DNA from: Deltaproteobacteria bacterium
GTDB taxonomy: Bacteria; Myxococcota_C; UBA6777
Assembly: GCA_002731275.1 (NCBI GenBank)
Contig: PCBK01000162.1
Coordinates: forward strand, 1 to 64,000
Direction: 5' to 3'
DNA: 64,000 nt
The notes beneath the pieces are model-generated. The model saw nothing but the letters and a program-made list of their open reading frames with translations. It did not search any database and had not been told where the DNA came from. Each line of letters opens with the position of its first letter. Positions within the stretch are counted from its first letter, which is position 1. The translations under genes were made by a program, and so were the position numbers. This document shows positions 10,286 through 19,762 of the stretch, piece after piece.

Positions 10286-11591
10286 AACTAGAGCGACGGC
10301 GGATACTATCGGTGAGTCGGATGATCAGATCGCGCTGTGAGATGGCGAGCTCTTGGAAGATATTCCAGAGGATCTTGTATCCTATTTCGGGGCTCTGTTC
10401 GAGGAGGTTGCGAAACTCTTCGGGTTTGAAGATGAGGATGCGCATCCCCTCTCGTTCACATCGCATCGTGACAGTGCTGACCGCGGGGCCGAGGAGTGCG
10501 GCTTCGCCGAAGAAGCAACCTTGTGTATATGTCGCGAGCCAAACCTGTTGGCGGGTGACCTGCGCGCGCCCGTCGAGGACGATATAGAGTCCTTCGAGGG
10601 GTTGTTCTTCTTCGATGATGGTCTCAGCGCCGATAAAGGATTTGACCTGTCCACTCTGCAAGAAGGCTGCGGAGTCCATAAAGTCGAGGCCTTGGAGAAG
10701 TCGCAGAGAGGAGAAGATATCCGGTGCGACATCGAGCTGTGTGGCCGCGACACTGTCCCAAGGGGAGCTGACACGAAGCGCGATCGCGGTGATGTTGTCT
10801 TTTCCGCCGCGTTGGTTGGCGCAGGAGATGAGACGTGGGATCAGGCGGTCGCCGTCTTTTTCTTGGAAAACGGTGACGACTTCATCATCGACGAGATAGT
10901 TGTGCAGACCGTCTGAGCAGATCAAGAATTGATCACCTGGTTGCAAAGTCAAAAAGCCGATGTCCAACTCTATTTTGGGACTCACACCGAGGGCTTGCAA
11001 TAATACGTTTTTTCCGGGAGCGACGCGTGCTTGCTCTGGTGTTAACTCACCTCGTCTCACACGCTCTGCGATCAGAGAGTGGTCTCTTGTCAGCTGGCGG
11101 ACTTGGTTGTCACGAATACGATAGAGTCGGGAGTCTCCGACGTGAGCGACGACACCGATCCGGCCACAGATGATGAGGCAGGTGACGGTTGTCCCCATGT
11201 ACTTGCCTTTTGCAAGTGAACGAGCTTGGTTGCGAATATTGGAGTGTGCACCAAGTACCGCGCGGTGGACGAGTTGTTGCACTTTTTTGTAGTGCTCTCT
11301 CGTCGAATCTTCTGCAAATTGTCGCAGGGTGTTCATGTCGTTGAAGAGTGTGGAACGGATACTCTCAACGGCCATACGACTCGCTTCGCCTCCGCGTTCT
11401 CCACCTCCCATTCCATCTGCAACAATGAACAGGCCATTCACTGGATCGATAAGACTGCAGTCTTCGTTTTGTTTACGCTTTCGTCCGAGGTCGGTTCCAC
11501 CCCAGGCGCGAAAGCGTAACTCCGAGCCTACTGCTACGAATGGGCCTGTTTCACCATCCGACTCGACTATGATTCGTTCGTCTTCTGACAT
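10284..11591 (-). CDS. PP2C-type Ser/Thr phosphatase fused to a cyclic nucleotide-binding domain
   Basis: About residues 25-270 form a PP2C (PPM) phosphatase: GxxRKxNED near 36-44, DGMGG at 59-63, VGDSRLY, and late ICSDG and GGKDNITA motifs supplying the metal-binding aspartates. About residues 295-420 form a cNMP-binding fold (GLYIVLDGRAQV and CFFGEAALLG). Such fusions are inferred to dephosphorylate Ser/Thr-phosphorylated proteins under control of a nucleotide or another ligand. The canonical PBC Arg that binds cyclic nucleotide is not obvious after FGEAALLG, so ligand binding is uncertain. The start at 11591 is preferred over 11612 because AGGTGG lies six bases before it. It may oppose the kinase at 3.9 kb. 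Confidence 0.88.
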   Translation of the reverse strand: MSEDERIIVESDGETGPFVAVGSELRFRAWGGTDLGRKRKQNEDCSLIDPVNGLFIVADGMGGGERGGEASRMAVESIRSTLFNDMNTLRQFAEDSTREHYKKVQQLVHRAVLGAHSNIRNQARSLAKGKYMGTTVTCLIICGRIGVVAHVGDSRLYRIRDNQVRQLTRDHSLIAERVRRGELTPEQARVAPGKNVLLQALGVSPKIELDIGFLTLQPGDQFLICSDGLHNYLVDDEVVTVFQEKDGDRLIPRLISCANQRGGKDNITAIALRVSSPWDSVAATQLDVAPDIFSSLRLLQGLDFMDSAAFLQSGQVKSFIGAETIIEEEQPLEGLYIVLDGRAQVTRQQVWLATYTQGCFFGEAALLGPAVSTVTMRCEREGMRILIFKPEEFRNLLEQSPEIGYKILWNIFQELAISQRDLIIRLTDSIRRRSS

Positions 11592-11915
11592 CTGTTTCCA
11601 CCTAAAACACATTTATACGGAGGATTCGCTTCTCACCTACCATACGAAGAACCGCACGAAAAATCAAGAACCGATATACCCTCCCTTCCGGTTTCTTTTT
11701 CTGCCCTCTTTTTCAAGGTGTTCTTGACTTACTTTGGATCGGTGGGACAAAATAGAGCGCAACCAAAAGAACAAAAAGGTTGACGTTCGGCTAGAGAGGG
11801 ATTATCCCATTAGACTGTTGATATGACCCATATCACCTATATAAGGATGAACCATCCATTGACGCCACATTCTTTTGTTTGGAGAAGGTGGTCTTTCTTG
11901 GTGTGAGGAGAGCTC
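11592..11915. other. Divergent intergenic region
   Basis: This 324-base region between the PP2C gene and the rightward Cys-motif gene has no supportable gene. It holds the promoter candidate at 11818-11845 and several AT-rich stretches. Confidence 0.55.
11818..11845 (+). promoter_or_regulatory. Candidate promoter of the Cys-motif gene
   Basis: TTGATA, 16 bases, TATAAG. Predicted start near 11852, leaving a leader of about 64 bases before the GTG at 11916. Confidence 0.4.
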
Positions 11916-13337
11916 GTGGCTAAAAAGAAAAAAGTGTCCGCAAAAAAGGAAGAAGAAAACAACAACGTTGATGTCGAAACTGACGAGGCCGTAGAAGCCG
12001 CCGAACCCGAAGATGAAATTGATGCTGAAGCGATTGAAGAATTTTCAAATGAAAGCGTCGATGATTGGGTGGAAGACGACGACGACGACGATGATGACGA
12101 CGATGACGACAATGAACGTCTCAATTTTGCAGGACAGGAACATAGAGAAGAGACCGGACAGGTCGAGGATTTTCTTCGACACATTGTGATGGTTCGTTGT
12201 GAACGGTACAACGCGAATCTCACCTCGCTCGGTTGCAAACGCAAAAAGGAGTCCGCGCCTCCCCGCGTCAAAAACTCTTCGATGTCCGATGAAGAGAGTA
12301 TCCAAAACCACCCATGTTTTGGATGCCTTGGTCCCATCGTGATCAACTGGGATGTCGACAGGCCTCCTATCGCATTGCACGAGGTCGAGACAACACCGAT
12401 CATCTTGCACCCCAACCTTGAAGACGGCTTTTCTGCGAATAGAGCCCGTCGTCTCAAAGAAGACAGCGAAAATCGTGTGCAGCGTATTCCTTCTTTTAAC
12501 TCCGTGTTAGAAAAGGGAGGTCAAGCCAAAGAGGTGACCTCTGAGGACGATGTCGCGATTGGTGTCACCGCGAAAGAGGCAAAAGTCCAGGCCGAAGTCG
12601 AAGCGCAAACGGCTCCCAAAGCACCTTCGGCTGATAGCGAACTCACAATCGTGCCCCAGGAGACAGAGGCTGCGAAGCCTGTTGCTGAAGCTCCTGTGCC
12701 CAAAGAACCTGAGCCTGTTGAAGAAAAAGTTGAAGAGAAGGTCGAAGCCAAGCCCAAGAAAGTCTCCAAGGGCAAGAAGAAGACCTCCAAAGTAGCCGAA
12801 GAAACTAAGCCTGCGGAGAAAGAGACTCCCGTTGAGGAGGTGAAAGAGACCACGAAGTCCAAAGCACCTGCAAAAACGAAGGACACAGAGGAAACGAAGG
12901 CCGCCAAAGAAGAGACCAAAGACGAGAGCGCCGAGGAAACCAAGGAGTCGTCAGAGGAGAAAAAAGCTTCCAAGGGCAAAAAGCCCAAAAAATCCAAGAA
13001 GGACGATAAGAAAGGCGAGAGCACCGCTGATGGTGAACATCCTCCATGTGCGAGTTGTGGGCGTGAATATACACCGAAATACTGGCGTGGTGATATTTGC
13101 AACCCCTGCTATGCTCGTCGTCTTCGACAGAAAAAGAAGGAACAACAGCAGGCCAAGACCAAGAAGGACAAGAAGGACAAAAAAGAGCATCCACCATGTA
13201 CAAACTGCGGGCGTGAATACACCCCGAAACATTGGCGTGGTGATATCTGTAACCCCTGTTATGCTCGTCGTCTTCGGCAGAAAAAGAAGGAAAAGCAAAA
13301 GGAAAAAGAGAAGTCAAAAAAGACCAAGTCCAAATGA
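11916..13337 (+). CDS. Acidic/Lys-rich protein with two C-terminal tandem CxxC-CxxC modules
   Basis: I do not recognise this 473-residue protein. Its parts are: a Lys/Glu N-terminus with a run of twelve Asp residues; a middle region (about 85-190) with Cys residues (MVRCERY, LGCKRK, PCFGCLG); a long Lys/Glu/Ala/Pro disordered stretch; and two nearly identical C-terminal modules (about 370-405 and 422-457). Each module reads PPC-x2-CGREYTPK, then WRGDICNPCYARRLRQKKK. Each has four Cys in two CxxC pairs and an Arg/Lys-rich exit, like a small zinc ribbon or treble clef. Nucleic-acid or protein binding is inferred only. The GTG start follows GAGGAGAG closely. It is a single gene, convergent with the DUF2752 gene. 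Confidence 0.8.
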   Translation: MAKKKKVSAKKEEENNNVDVETDEAVEAAEPEDEIDAEAIEEFSNESVDDWVEDDDDDDDDDDDDNERLNFAGQEHREETGQVEDFLRHIVMVRCERYNANLTSLGCKRKKESAPPRVKNSSMSDEESIQNHPCFGCLGPIVINWDVDRPPIALHEVETTPIILHPNLEDGFSANRARRLKEDSENRVQRIPSFNSVLEKGGQAKEVTSEDDVAIGVTAKEAKVQAEVEAQTAPKAPSADSELTIVPQETEAAKPVAEAPVPKEPEPVEEKVEEKVEAKPKKVSKGKKKTSKVAEETKPAEKETPVEEVKETTKSKAPAKTKDTEETKAAKEETKDESAEETKESSEEKKASKGKKPKKSKKDDKKGESTADGEHPPCASCGREYTPKYWRGDICNPCYARRLRQKKKEQQQAKTKKDKKDKKEHPPCTNCGREYTPKHWRGDICNPCYARRLRQKKKEKQKEKEKSKKTKSK

Positions 13338-13364
13338 AGCTATTTTAAATCACGCCCCACGTGA

Positions 13365-13398
13365 AGAGGGGTTCATTTGGATGGTTCTTTTCCCCTCT
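13365..13398. terminator. Possible bidirectional terminator between convergent genes
   Basis: Seven-base inverted arms (AGAGGGG and CCCCTCT) flank a 20-base loop between the stop codons of two convergent genes. The short stem and long loop make it weak. Confidence 0.3.
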
Positions 13399-13920
13399 CT
13401 ACATCTTGGAGAACATGCGCGCGTAGCCAAACAGCGTCCACGCGAGCAATACAAGCCCCAACCCTACATCAAGCCACCGACCGTGCTGTCTGATCCACCC
13501 TCGCAATCGTGGTTGTAAGGAGGTCCAAGAGAGCAGTCCATAGACAAGATGCCACGTACAAAACGCAAAGACCGCGAAACTAAAAGGGTTGAGCTCCCAA
13601 GCTTTTCCCCACGCCCCTTGTGTGACTGCGCCGAGGCCTCTCGTCAACCCACATCCCGGACATGGCAACTGCGTCCAATACCGAAACGCACAACAAGGGA
13701 TCCCCAAACCATGCTCAAGATCGACAAACAACGAGATGCACAAAATACACGCAGTGATAACGCTGAGCCATGGCTCTGTGAGCAAACCTGCGCTCCAAGA
13801 AGGGGGAGGTGTTTGAGCAGAAGGGGGAGGGGGCGTGCGCAATCCAAAGTCCGTGCAAAAATTGAAATTATCCGTAAAAAAAACAACAATGGCCTGACAT
13901 GATCCGCCTCTGCAGGTCAT
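13399..13920 (-). CDS. DUF2752 family membrane protein
   Basis: The protein has 173 residues. The hallmark is the segment LPCPGCGLTRG, the CPxCGxTR motif of the DUF2752 family, followed by hydrophobic helices (AVFAFCTWHLVYGLL and a last segment near the C-terminus). Another hydrophobic segment precedes the motif (LSVITACILCISLFV). The biochemical role of the family is not settled; the conserved cysteines suggest metal or redox chemistry at the membrane. The start at 13920 is an ATG with AAGGG about six bases upstream and is preferred to a TTG five codons earlier. It is divergent from mltG. Confidence 0.75.
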   Translation of the reverse strand: MTCRGGSCQAIVVFFTDNFNFCTDFGLRTPPPPSAQTPPPSWSAGLLTEPWLSVITACILCISLFVDLEHGLGIPCCAFRYWTQLPCPGCGLTRGLGAVTQGAWGKAWELNPFSFAVFAFCTWHLVYGLLSWTSLQPRLRGWIRQHGRWLDVGLGLVLLAWTLFGYARMFSKM

Positions 13921-14007
13921 GTAGACCCTTCTCAAGTGAGAGCAAAACCTCCTTCTTGTCGGAGTAACGCTCTTCTGTGACCCTGATTATCAAGCCGGAG
14001 CAATGGC

Positions 14008-15501
14008 ATGAATGTAAAAGCGATGCAGTGGCTGCAATTGGCAGCCTTTCTCAAGGAAAGAGAAAGACAATTTGGCGCACGTGTCAAGGGGTCTCCTGTC
14101 AGTATGCAGGAGCTCCCACCTAAAATAAATGACCCCGAAGTCTCCCACTTCCTCGAAGCGCGCATCGAGCAAACGGCTGAAAAAAAAGGCTGTCGTCAAC
14201 TGCATATCGAAGCCGTGTACCAGGCTGTCCTGGCTCATCCACACGCTGAGGCCGAGATCGTCGCGACACTTCAAAATGATAAGGAGCGCATCGATGCGCT
14301 CTATGCACACGCTGCCGAGTACACACGTACGCTTGAAGCCCAAGCGCAAGTCGAAGAAGACTACCGCAAGACGCTCTCTTCTTCGACTGGAGGACGCTGG
14401 TGGCAGGTCGTTTTGATCGTCGTCCTCGTCGTCTGCTTTGGCGCGGCTGGCTACGTCTATATGAGCTATCGTTCGATGGGACGCTTTCTCGATACACCTG
14501 TAGGAGCCGAGAAGGGAAAGGTCGCCCTGACCATCCCCAAAGGCGCAAGCAGCGATCAGGTGCTCGATGCTCTTCAATCATCTGGTGTTGTCGGAAAGAA
14601 ACACAGCGCACGTTTCTCCATGTTGTTCCGCTACCACAAACATTGGCATCGTCTCTTTAGCTCTCAATTGAGAAGAGGCAATGTGCGTTTCCGTTTTGGT
14701 CGCTACAAGATCGAGACCAACCTCACTCCTCTTGAGATCTTCGAGAAGTTGCGCAAAGGACCACCTCGTGTCTCTATCCGTGTCACCATCCCAGAAGGCT
14801 TCAACATCTGGAAAATTGCGGCACGTCTCCAGCGCAAAGGAATTTGCCGACGTACCGATTTCTTGAAATTTGCGAGAAGTCGCCGCTTCGCCGTTCGTTT
14901 ACTCGGATGGGATACACCAAGCGTTGAAGGGTATCTCTACCCTGACACCTATCGATTCAACAAAAACACCCCTGCGGATCGCGTGATCCGTGTGATGGTC
15001 CGGCGCTTTAAACAATTGTATCGCAATGAATTCCGCCAAAAAGCCAACGAGCTGAAGATGAGCACACATCAAGTGGTGACGCTCGCCTCCATCATCGAAA
15101 AAGAAACAGGCCAACCCACTGAGCGACCACAGATCTCCAAAGTTTTCCACAACCGGATGAAGCGTGGTTGGAAGCTCGAAACAGACCCCACTGTCATCTA
15201 CGGTTTGATGCCCAACTTTAACGGTAACCTGACCAGCCGGGATTTGCATAACCCTCACCCATACAACACATACAAACATCGCGGCCTTCCACCTGGACCG
15301 ATCGCGTCTCCTGGCGTCGCTGCTATCCGCGCCGCTCTTTATCCTCGCGGACGTCGCTGTATCATCTTCTTTGTCGCGCGTGGAGACAGGACACACGTCT
15401 TCTCTTGCACCAAGCGAGAGCACGAGTGTTGGGTTGATGTATACCAGCGCAAGTCCAAACCGAAGTCCGCCTGTGCGAGATTTCGAAGACGTCGTCGTTA
15501 A
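14008..15501 (+). CDS. mltG: Endolytic transglycosylase MltG with N-terminal cytosolic extension
   Basis: This inner-membrane lytic transglycosylase cuts nascent peptidoglycan strands and so sets glycan length. A single membrane segment (about residues 131-150) is followed by a LysM-like region and the YceG catalytic domain. The invariant EKET motif is at 364-367, followed by HNRMKRGWKLETDPTVIYG and NTYKHRGLPPGPIASPG. The protein has 497 residues against about 340 in Escherichia coli; the extra ~130 residues precede the membrane segment and would be cytosolic, helical and charged. The start ATG has GGAG about eight bases upstream. The C-terminus is very basic. Confidence 0.93.
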   Translation: MNVKAMQWLQLAAFLKERERQFGARVKGSPVSMQELPPKINDPEVSHFLEARIEQTAEKKGCRQLHIEAVYQAVLAHPHAEAEIVATLQNDKERIDALYAHAAEYTRTLEAQAQVEEDYRKTLSSSTGGRWWQVVLIVVLVVCFGAAGYVYMSYRSMGRFLDTPVGAEKGKVALTIPKGASSDQVLDALQSSGVVGKKHSARFSMLFRYHKHWHRLFSSQLRRGNVRFRFGRYKIETNLTPLEIFEKLRKGPPRVSIRVTIPEGFNIWKIAARLQRKGICRRTDFLKFARSRRFAVRLLGWDTPSVEGYLYPDTYRFNKNTPADRVIRVMVRRFKQLYRNEFRQKANELKMSTHQVVTLASIIEKETGQPTERPQISKVFHNRMKRGWKLETDPTVIYGLMPNFNGNLTSRDLHNPHPYNTYKHRGLPPGPIASPGVAAIRAALYPRGRRCIIFFVARGDRTHVFSCTKREHECWVDVYQRKSKPKSACARFRRRRR

Positions 15502-15846
15502 ATGTTGTCTCAGGACACTTAACGGATTCCTCCCTCTGTATGCTGCTCCAGTTTCCTCCTCACAAAAGAAATCAATTTCTCGTTTGACTCTTGCGAAGAA
15601 TGGTTTACATTCTTTTGCTATGCACCTCACCATGTGGTTTAGACAGAGGGTCTGTGTGAGCCTCTATCACAGCAGTCTTGGCGTCCTGGCCTCTGCTGAA
15701 AAAAACACCACCTGTTGGAATAAGGAAGGTGTGTATCCTGTTCTCAACTTTAATGAATGAAGCAATTGCTTCCTTATGCGTCAAAACCTGTATATGAAGT
15801 GGAGCCATTCCAACCGCGACCACTACGAGCTAGGAGGACTGAAAGT
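15502..15846. other. Intergenic region between mltG and the thioredoxin-like gene
   Basis: This 345-base stretch has no supportable gene. A perfect 14-base palindrome, GAAGCAATTGCTTC (15759-15772), lies 75 bases before the next start and could be an operator. A short hairpin ACAGA-GGG-TCTGT is also present near 15640. I see no convincing promoter. Confidence 0.45.
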
Positions 15847-16881
15847 ATGCGTAGGTTGATATCATGGAGTCTTGGATGTTTCTTGATGCTGTTGGCTTCG
15901 AGTGCAATGGCGAGCGTCATTCTCGGACCCAAAGCCAACACACTCCCCAACGCAACATTTCGAGTGTTGCCAAATGGCACTGATGCCAAAGCCGAGGTCA
16001 AACTCGTACCCGCCGCTTCCCTTCGTGGAAAACCCATCGCGCTCCTTTACTGGAAAGTCGGTGACTCAAAGTCTGAGACTGAGCTGAAGGTCTTTCAAAA
16101 GCTCGCGACGTTGCCCACATACAAAGGCAAAGTCCACTTTTTGTCCGCTGTCAAAGCTTCCTCTGCTGCAGACATCAAAGCCGCGACCAAACGCATCCGC
16201 GAACTCAAATTGTCCATCCCCACAGTCATGGATCGTAACCAACTCGCACCTTACCTCGAAGCGTGGTTTGGATTCCCTCGTTACGGACTCGTCGATAAAG
16301 ACGGTCGTATCGTCGTGTGGCACGTCGCTCACTTGACCGAAACGATCGGACCCAACTACACCTTTATGAAGGCTCTCCAGCAGCTCGCTGCGGGCAAAAA
16401 AGTTCCCGCAATGCGCGGAACCACCAAGCTCAAAAATACACACCAATTGATCGGTAAAAAAATCCCCAACGTCGGACTCAACGACGAGCAAGGTAAAGCC
16501 ACTACGACCATGAAGTACCACAAAGGCAAGCCTTTGCTGTTGGCTTTCTGGTCTGTGACTTGTCCTCACTGTCGCCAGGTGATCCCTGTTGTCGGAAAAT
16601 ACTGGCACGCACGCAAAGGAAACGTTGATCTCGTCACTATCACTCGCGCACCCTCTGACTCTTTGAAGAAAATGATCCGCGATCTCTTCAAAGAAAAAGG
16701 CTTCTCCTGGGGCGTCTCCTACGCTCCTGAGAACGCGACTCTTGGCTTCTTTAATATCGTCAAAGTCCCCACCGTTATCCTCGCTGACAAAAAAGGCATC
16801 ATCCGCTACGTCTGGATCCAACCTGACGCCAAGTGGATCGAAGGTGCGATTGAATCCGCTCTCGTGACACTCGCTCCTTAA
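15847..16881 (+). CDS. Exported tandem thioredoxin-fold protein
   Basis: The 344-residue protein begins with a cleavable-looking signal peptide (MRRLISWSLGCFLMLLASS, then AMA), so it is periplasmic. Two thioredoxin-like domains follow. The first (about 45-190) has no CxxC. The second (about 205-340) contains CPHC within LLAFWSVTCPHCRQVIPVV, followed by a cis-Pro-type VPTVILADKKG, as in TlpA/ResA-like thiol-disulfide oxidoreductases. Its likely role is extracytoplasmic thiol redox, with the first domain for substrate or partner binding. The start at 15847 has AGGAGG nine bases upstream and is preferred to the open frame upstream. No redox partner is adjacent. Confidence 0.85.
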   Translation: MRRLISWSLGCFLMLLASSAMASVILGPKANTLPNATFRVLPNGTDAKAEVKLVPAASLRGKPIALLYWKVGDSKSETELKVFQKLATLPTYKGKVHFLSAVKASSAADIKAATKRIRELKLSIPTVMDRNQLAPYLEAWFGFPRYGLVDKDGRIVVWHVAHLTETIGPNYTFMKALQQLAAGKKVPAMRGTTKLKNTHQLIGKKIPNVGLNDEQGKATTTMKYHKGKPLLLAFWSVTCPHCRQVIPVVGKYWHARKGNVDLVTITRAPSDSLKKMIRDLFKEKGFSWGVSYAPENATLGFFNIVKVPTVILADKKGIIRYVWIQPDAKWIEGAIESALVTLAP

Positions 16882-17033
16882 GCCTATCTTTCCAACGACA
16901 CTCCCCTCCAACAAACATCTTCTGTTCTGCTCATTTGTCTTCCTATCACTCGTCAAAACCCAAGCAACAAACGGCGTTTTTCTCGCTGCTCGTGGGAACT
17001 TCTTTGTCTGAAAGTTGCCTGGATACACTCTTC

Positions 17034-17121
17034 CCTTGCAAACGCAAGGTAGATGGACATAATTCGTCTCGGCACAACACGCCAAGTGTTGTTGTCTTTC
17101 CTGAGGCCGTTGTCGCGGCCT
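17034..17121 (+). other. Three consecutive hairpins in the leader of the propeller lipoprotein gene
   Basis: Three perfect stems occur within 88 bases: CCTTGC-AAAC-GCAAGG (17034-17049), ACAACAC-GCCAA-GTGTTGT (17074-17092) and AGGCCG-TTGTCG-CGGCCT (17104-17121). The ribosome-binding site of the next gene is about 30 bases after the last one. None is followed by a U-run. They suggest a structured leader or an unannotated small RNA. Confidence 0.4.
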
Positions 17122-17163
17122 GTTATCCTCGCAATGTTGGTTCTTACTGATGAGGCAAAGATC

Positions 17164-19470
17164 GTGAAGAAATCCAAGATACTCGTCTGGTTCGCTTGCA
17201 TCATGTTGTTGACTGGTTGTGATGAGGACCGATTTAAGGTCAAAACGAAGAAGCGCAAGGTCGACGTGACCAAGCGCTTTCGCGCTGCAGCTCCGTTGAC
17301 AAAGGCGTCCTTCAAAACACTCGTCATGAGCGCAAAGAAGGCTGCTGCCCCGCCCAAACGGCGACCTGTGAGTCGGCCTTCTTCACAAGCAACAAGCCGC
17401 GCTACATCGAAAGTGGTCACCAAGAAGACCACACACGCTCCCCAAGAGACACCTCCAAAAAATCTGTATCTGCGAGCAAGTGCCGGTCATGTCGAGGCTA
17501 TTCGTGCGCTTGGTGTCGTCTCAAGTGGCTTGTACGCCTGGAGCGGAGGAGATGATCGAACATTGATCAAGTGGAAACTCCCCGCGCTCACACCTGTGAA
17601 GACACTCCGAAGCACAAAAGGGCGTGTTCGAGCGATCGCAGTTGGGCCCACAGGGCGACGGATGGTTACATTAGAAGGGGAGGGGCATTTGTCTCTTCGA
17701 GACGCTGATGGACGTGTTCTGCGTTCGAGTGAGTCGCCTGTTGCGCTGAGTGGAATGCAGTTTGCGCGGCTGGACAACAAACTCCTGGCGATCTCCAAAG
17801 GAGGCGAGCTGCTCACCTTCCACGGAACCTCATTGGCACTACAAGCTCGTGTCAAAGGGTGCCCCAAAGGTGGCGCGACTGCGCTTCATACAGATCGCTT
17901 TCAGGCCCTCGTCGCAGTCGTTTGTGGGGATGGTCAGCTCTGGCTCTCCACATATGATGGGAAAGTCAACAAGCTGCTCAAGACCAAAAAGAAAATTCTC
18001 GGTGTTTCTATTGCTCCGGACGGTTTACATTTTGCAGTGTCTACGGAGGATGCTGCGATCACAGTGTGGAAGGTCCACTCGAAAGCCCTCGATGTCCAAC
18101 AAGTCGCGCGTGGTTACGGTCACGTTCGCGAGGCCAACGTTCTGCATTTTTCACGCGATGGTCGCACACTTTTGACAGCCGGAGTTGGGCGTACAATTGC
18201 GTTGTGGAAGGTGACGGCAAAAGCTCTCACACTTCAGCGGTATCTCCAACATGAAGGAGCTGTCACTGGAGCATTTTTCTTGCCTGACAATAAGCACATC
18301 CTCGCTGTTGATACGGCGAGCAATGTGCGCCTATGGAAACGCAACGGTGAGAGTGCCAAGACCATCCAAGGACCCAAAATCCGCAGCGTCTCAATGTCAT
18401 TTTCAGCTGATGGACTTTCGCTCACCACTGCAGATCAGCGAAAGATCTTTTCCATCTGGGATCTGCGTAAAGGCCAACGCCACATTGTCTTTGGCATCCA
18501 CCCAAACCATCTGATCCGCGTGCAGCATGCGTTTGACGCCAAGCACTTGCTCGCTGTCGATCCTGATAACGCTGTCTTTTGGGATCTTAAGCAGCGCCGC
18601 ACGATCGATTTGATTCGCCCCCCTGTGAATGACACTATCTCTGCGGCTGCGCTCGGTCGTGACTGGACAGAGGTGTTGATCGGGACGACACAACATGGTG
18701 TGCAGTTGTGGACCATTCGGGGGGGACCCACGCGAATTTACCGGCATCGCAAGCCACAAGGTGTGACATCGCTTGACGTCCATGCGCTCTCACGTCGTGC
18801 TGTTGTCGGGACGATGGAACCTAAAATCTACATCTACAATTTGCAGCAGTTCCAACTGCTCAAAGAGATCGATTTGTCCAAACTCACACCAAAGCCTCCA
18901 AAGGGACTCTTTGTCCGGCTCGTGAGGATGTCATCTGATGGGAAACAATTTGTTGTGTTGGCTGGTCGTCAGGCGTGGGTGTTGTCGACAAAAGATGCGA
19001 AAGTACTCGCAACATACCAGCACACCGCCACATTGCACAGCGCAGCGTTTTCTTCTGATGGGACCATGTTGGCGTTGGGTTCGTCCGATCAGCAGGTCCA
19101 CGTGATGTCGTTAGGTGACAAAAAAATCACCACGCGCTTGAGCGGCTGTCGTTCGACAGTGGGGGGATTGGTCTGGTCTGCGAAACACCCTGTCATTGTA
19201 GGGGCCTGTCACAACGGCGCGCGCATCTTTTGGCACGCAAAGACAAAACAGTCCATCGTAGCCATCCGACCGCTAGGGAAAACGGACTGGTTGACGTATA
19301 CAAAAGACCTCTCTTTTGCGGGTTCTGCTGGCGCATTGAAGCACGTCTCTTTTTCCAATGGGACCAAGACTTTCCCTCTCACAGCCTTTGGCGGCCGCTT
19401 TTTCCAGCCTACAAAGATCCAGAAGATCTTCCAGACAACTTTCCCACCACGTAAGACACAAACACCCTGA
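17164..19470 (+). CDS. WD40-like beta-propeller lipoprotein
   Basis: The 768-residue protein starts with a classic lipoprotein signal (VKKSKILVWFACIMLLTGC), so Cys19 would be lipidated. A Ser/Thr/Lys-rich linker leads to about a dozen WD40-like blades; recurring GH...V..L..S.DG...L..G..D..I..WK patterns begin near residue 110. These propellers are protein-interaction scaffolds, probably exposed to the periplasm. The GTG at 17164 has GAGG about eight bases upstream and gives a perfect signal peptide; upstream starts in the same frame would bury it. The binding partner is unknown. Confidence 0.85.
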   Translation: MKKSKILVWFACIMLLTGCDEDRFKVKTKKRKVDVTKRFRAAAPLTKASFKTLVMSAKKAAAPPKRRPVSRPSSQATSRATSKVVTKKTTHAPQETPPKNLYLRASAGHVEAIRALGVVSSGLYAWSGGDDRTLIKWKLPALTPVKTLRSTKGRVRAIAVGPTGRRMVTLEGEGHLSLRDADGRVLRSSESPVALSGMQFARLDNKLLAISKGGELLTFHGTSLALQARVKGCPKGGATALHTDRFQALVAVVCGDGQLWLSTYDGKVNKLLKTKKKILGVSIAPDGLHFAVSTEDAAITVWKVHSKALDVQQVARGYGHVREANVLHFSRDGRTLLTAGVGRTIALWKVTAKALTLQRYLQHEGAVTGAFFLPDNKHILAVDTASNVRLWKRNGESAKTIQGPKIRSVSMSFSADGLSLTTADQRKIFSIWDLRKGQRHIVFGIHPNHLIRVQHAFDAKHLLAVDPDNAVFWDLKQRRTIDLIRPPVNDTISAAALGRDWTEVLIGTTQHGVQLWTIRGGPTRIYRHRKPQGVTSLDVHALSRRAVVGTMEPKIYIYNLQQFQLLKEIDLSKLTPKPPKGLFVRLVRMSSDGKQFVVLAGRQAWVLSTKDAKVLATYQHTATLHSAAFSSDGTMLALGSSDQQVHVMSLGDKKITTRLSGCRSTVGGLVWSAKHPVIVGACHNGARIFWHAKTKQSIVAIRPLGKTDWLTYTKDLSFAGSAGALKHVSFSNGTKTFPLTAFGGRFFQPTKIQKIFQTTFPPRKTQTP

Positions 19471-19762
19471 GGCAATGACTTCGCTGTCCTTTACGGACGT
19501 CTTCACTCGCTTACGGTCGATTTTTCTGTTTGGGAGAAAGACAAAGATTTCCATAGGGATGGTCTCGTCTTGGAGACTGTACTCTACTTTTTTCCTAGAA
19601 AATGCCCTCGAAAATGTATATATATCAGTTGCATGCTCGCGCTTCTTTGTGCGTGGGTGGTCGTGCTTCTTGCATCCAGTGTGGGGAATCACCATGATAG
19701 TTGTCGAGGAAATTCTACTTCTGGAACAAATATCGTTGGATATGATTCACAAAGGGTGAAGC

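Noticed and set aside
19471-19762. Possible FMN riboswitch upstream of ribA
   Set aside because: I could not find the conserved FMN-aptamer core sequences, and ribA is alone rather than with other rib genes.
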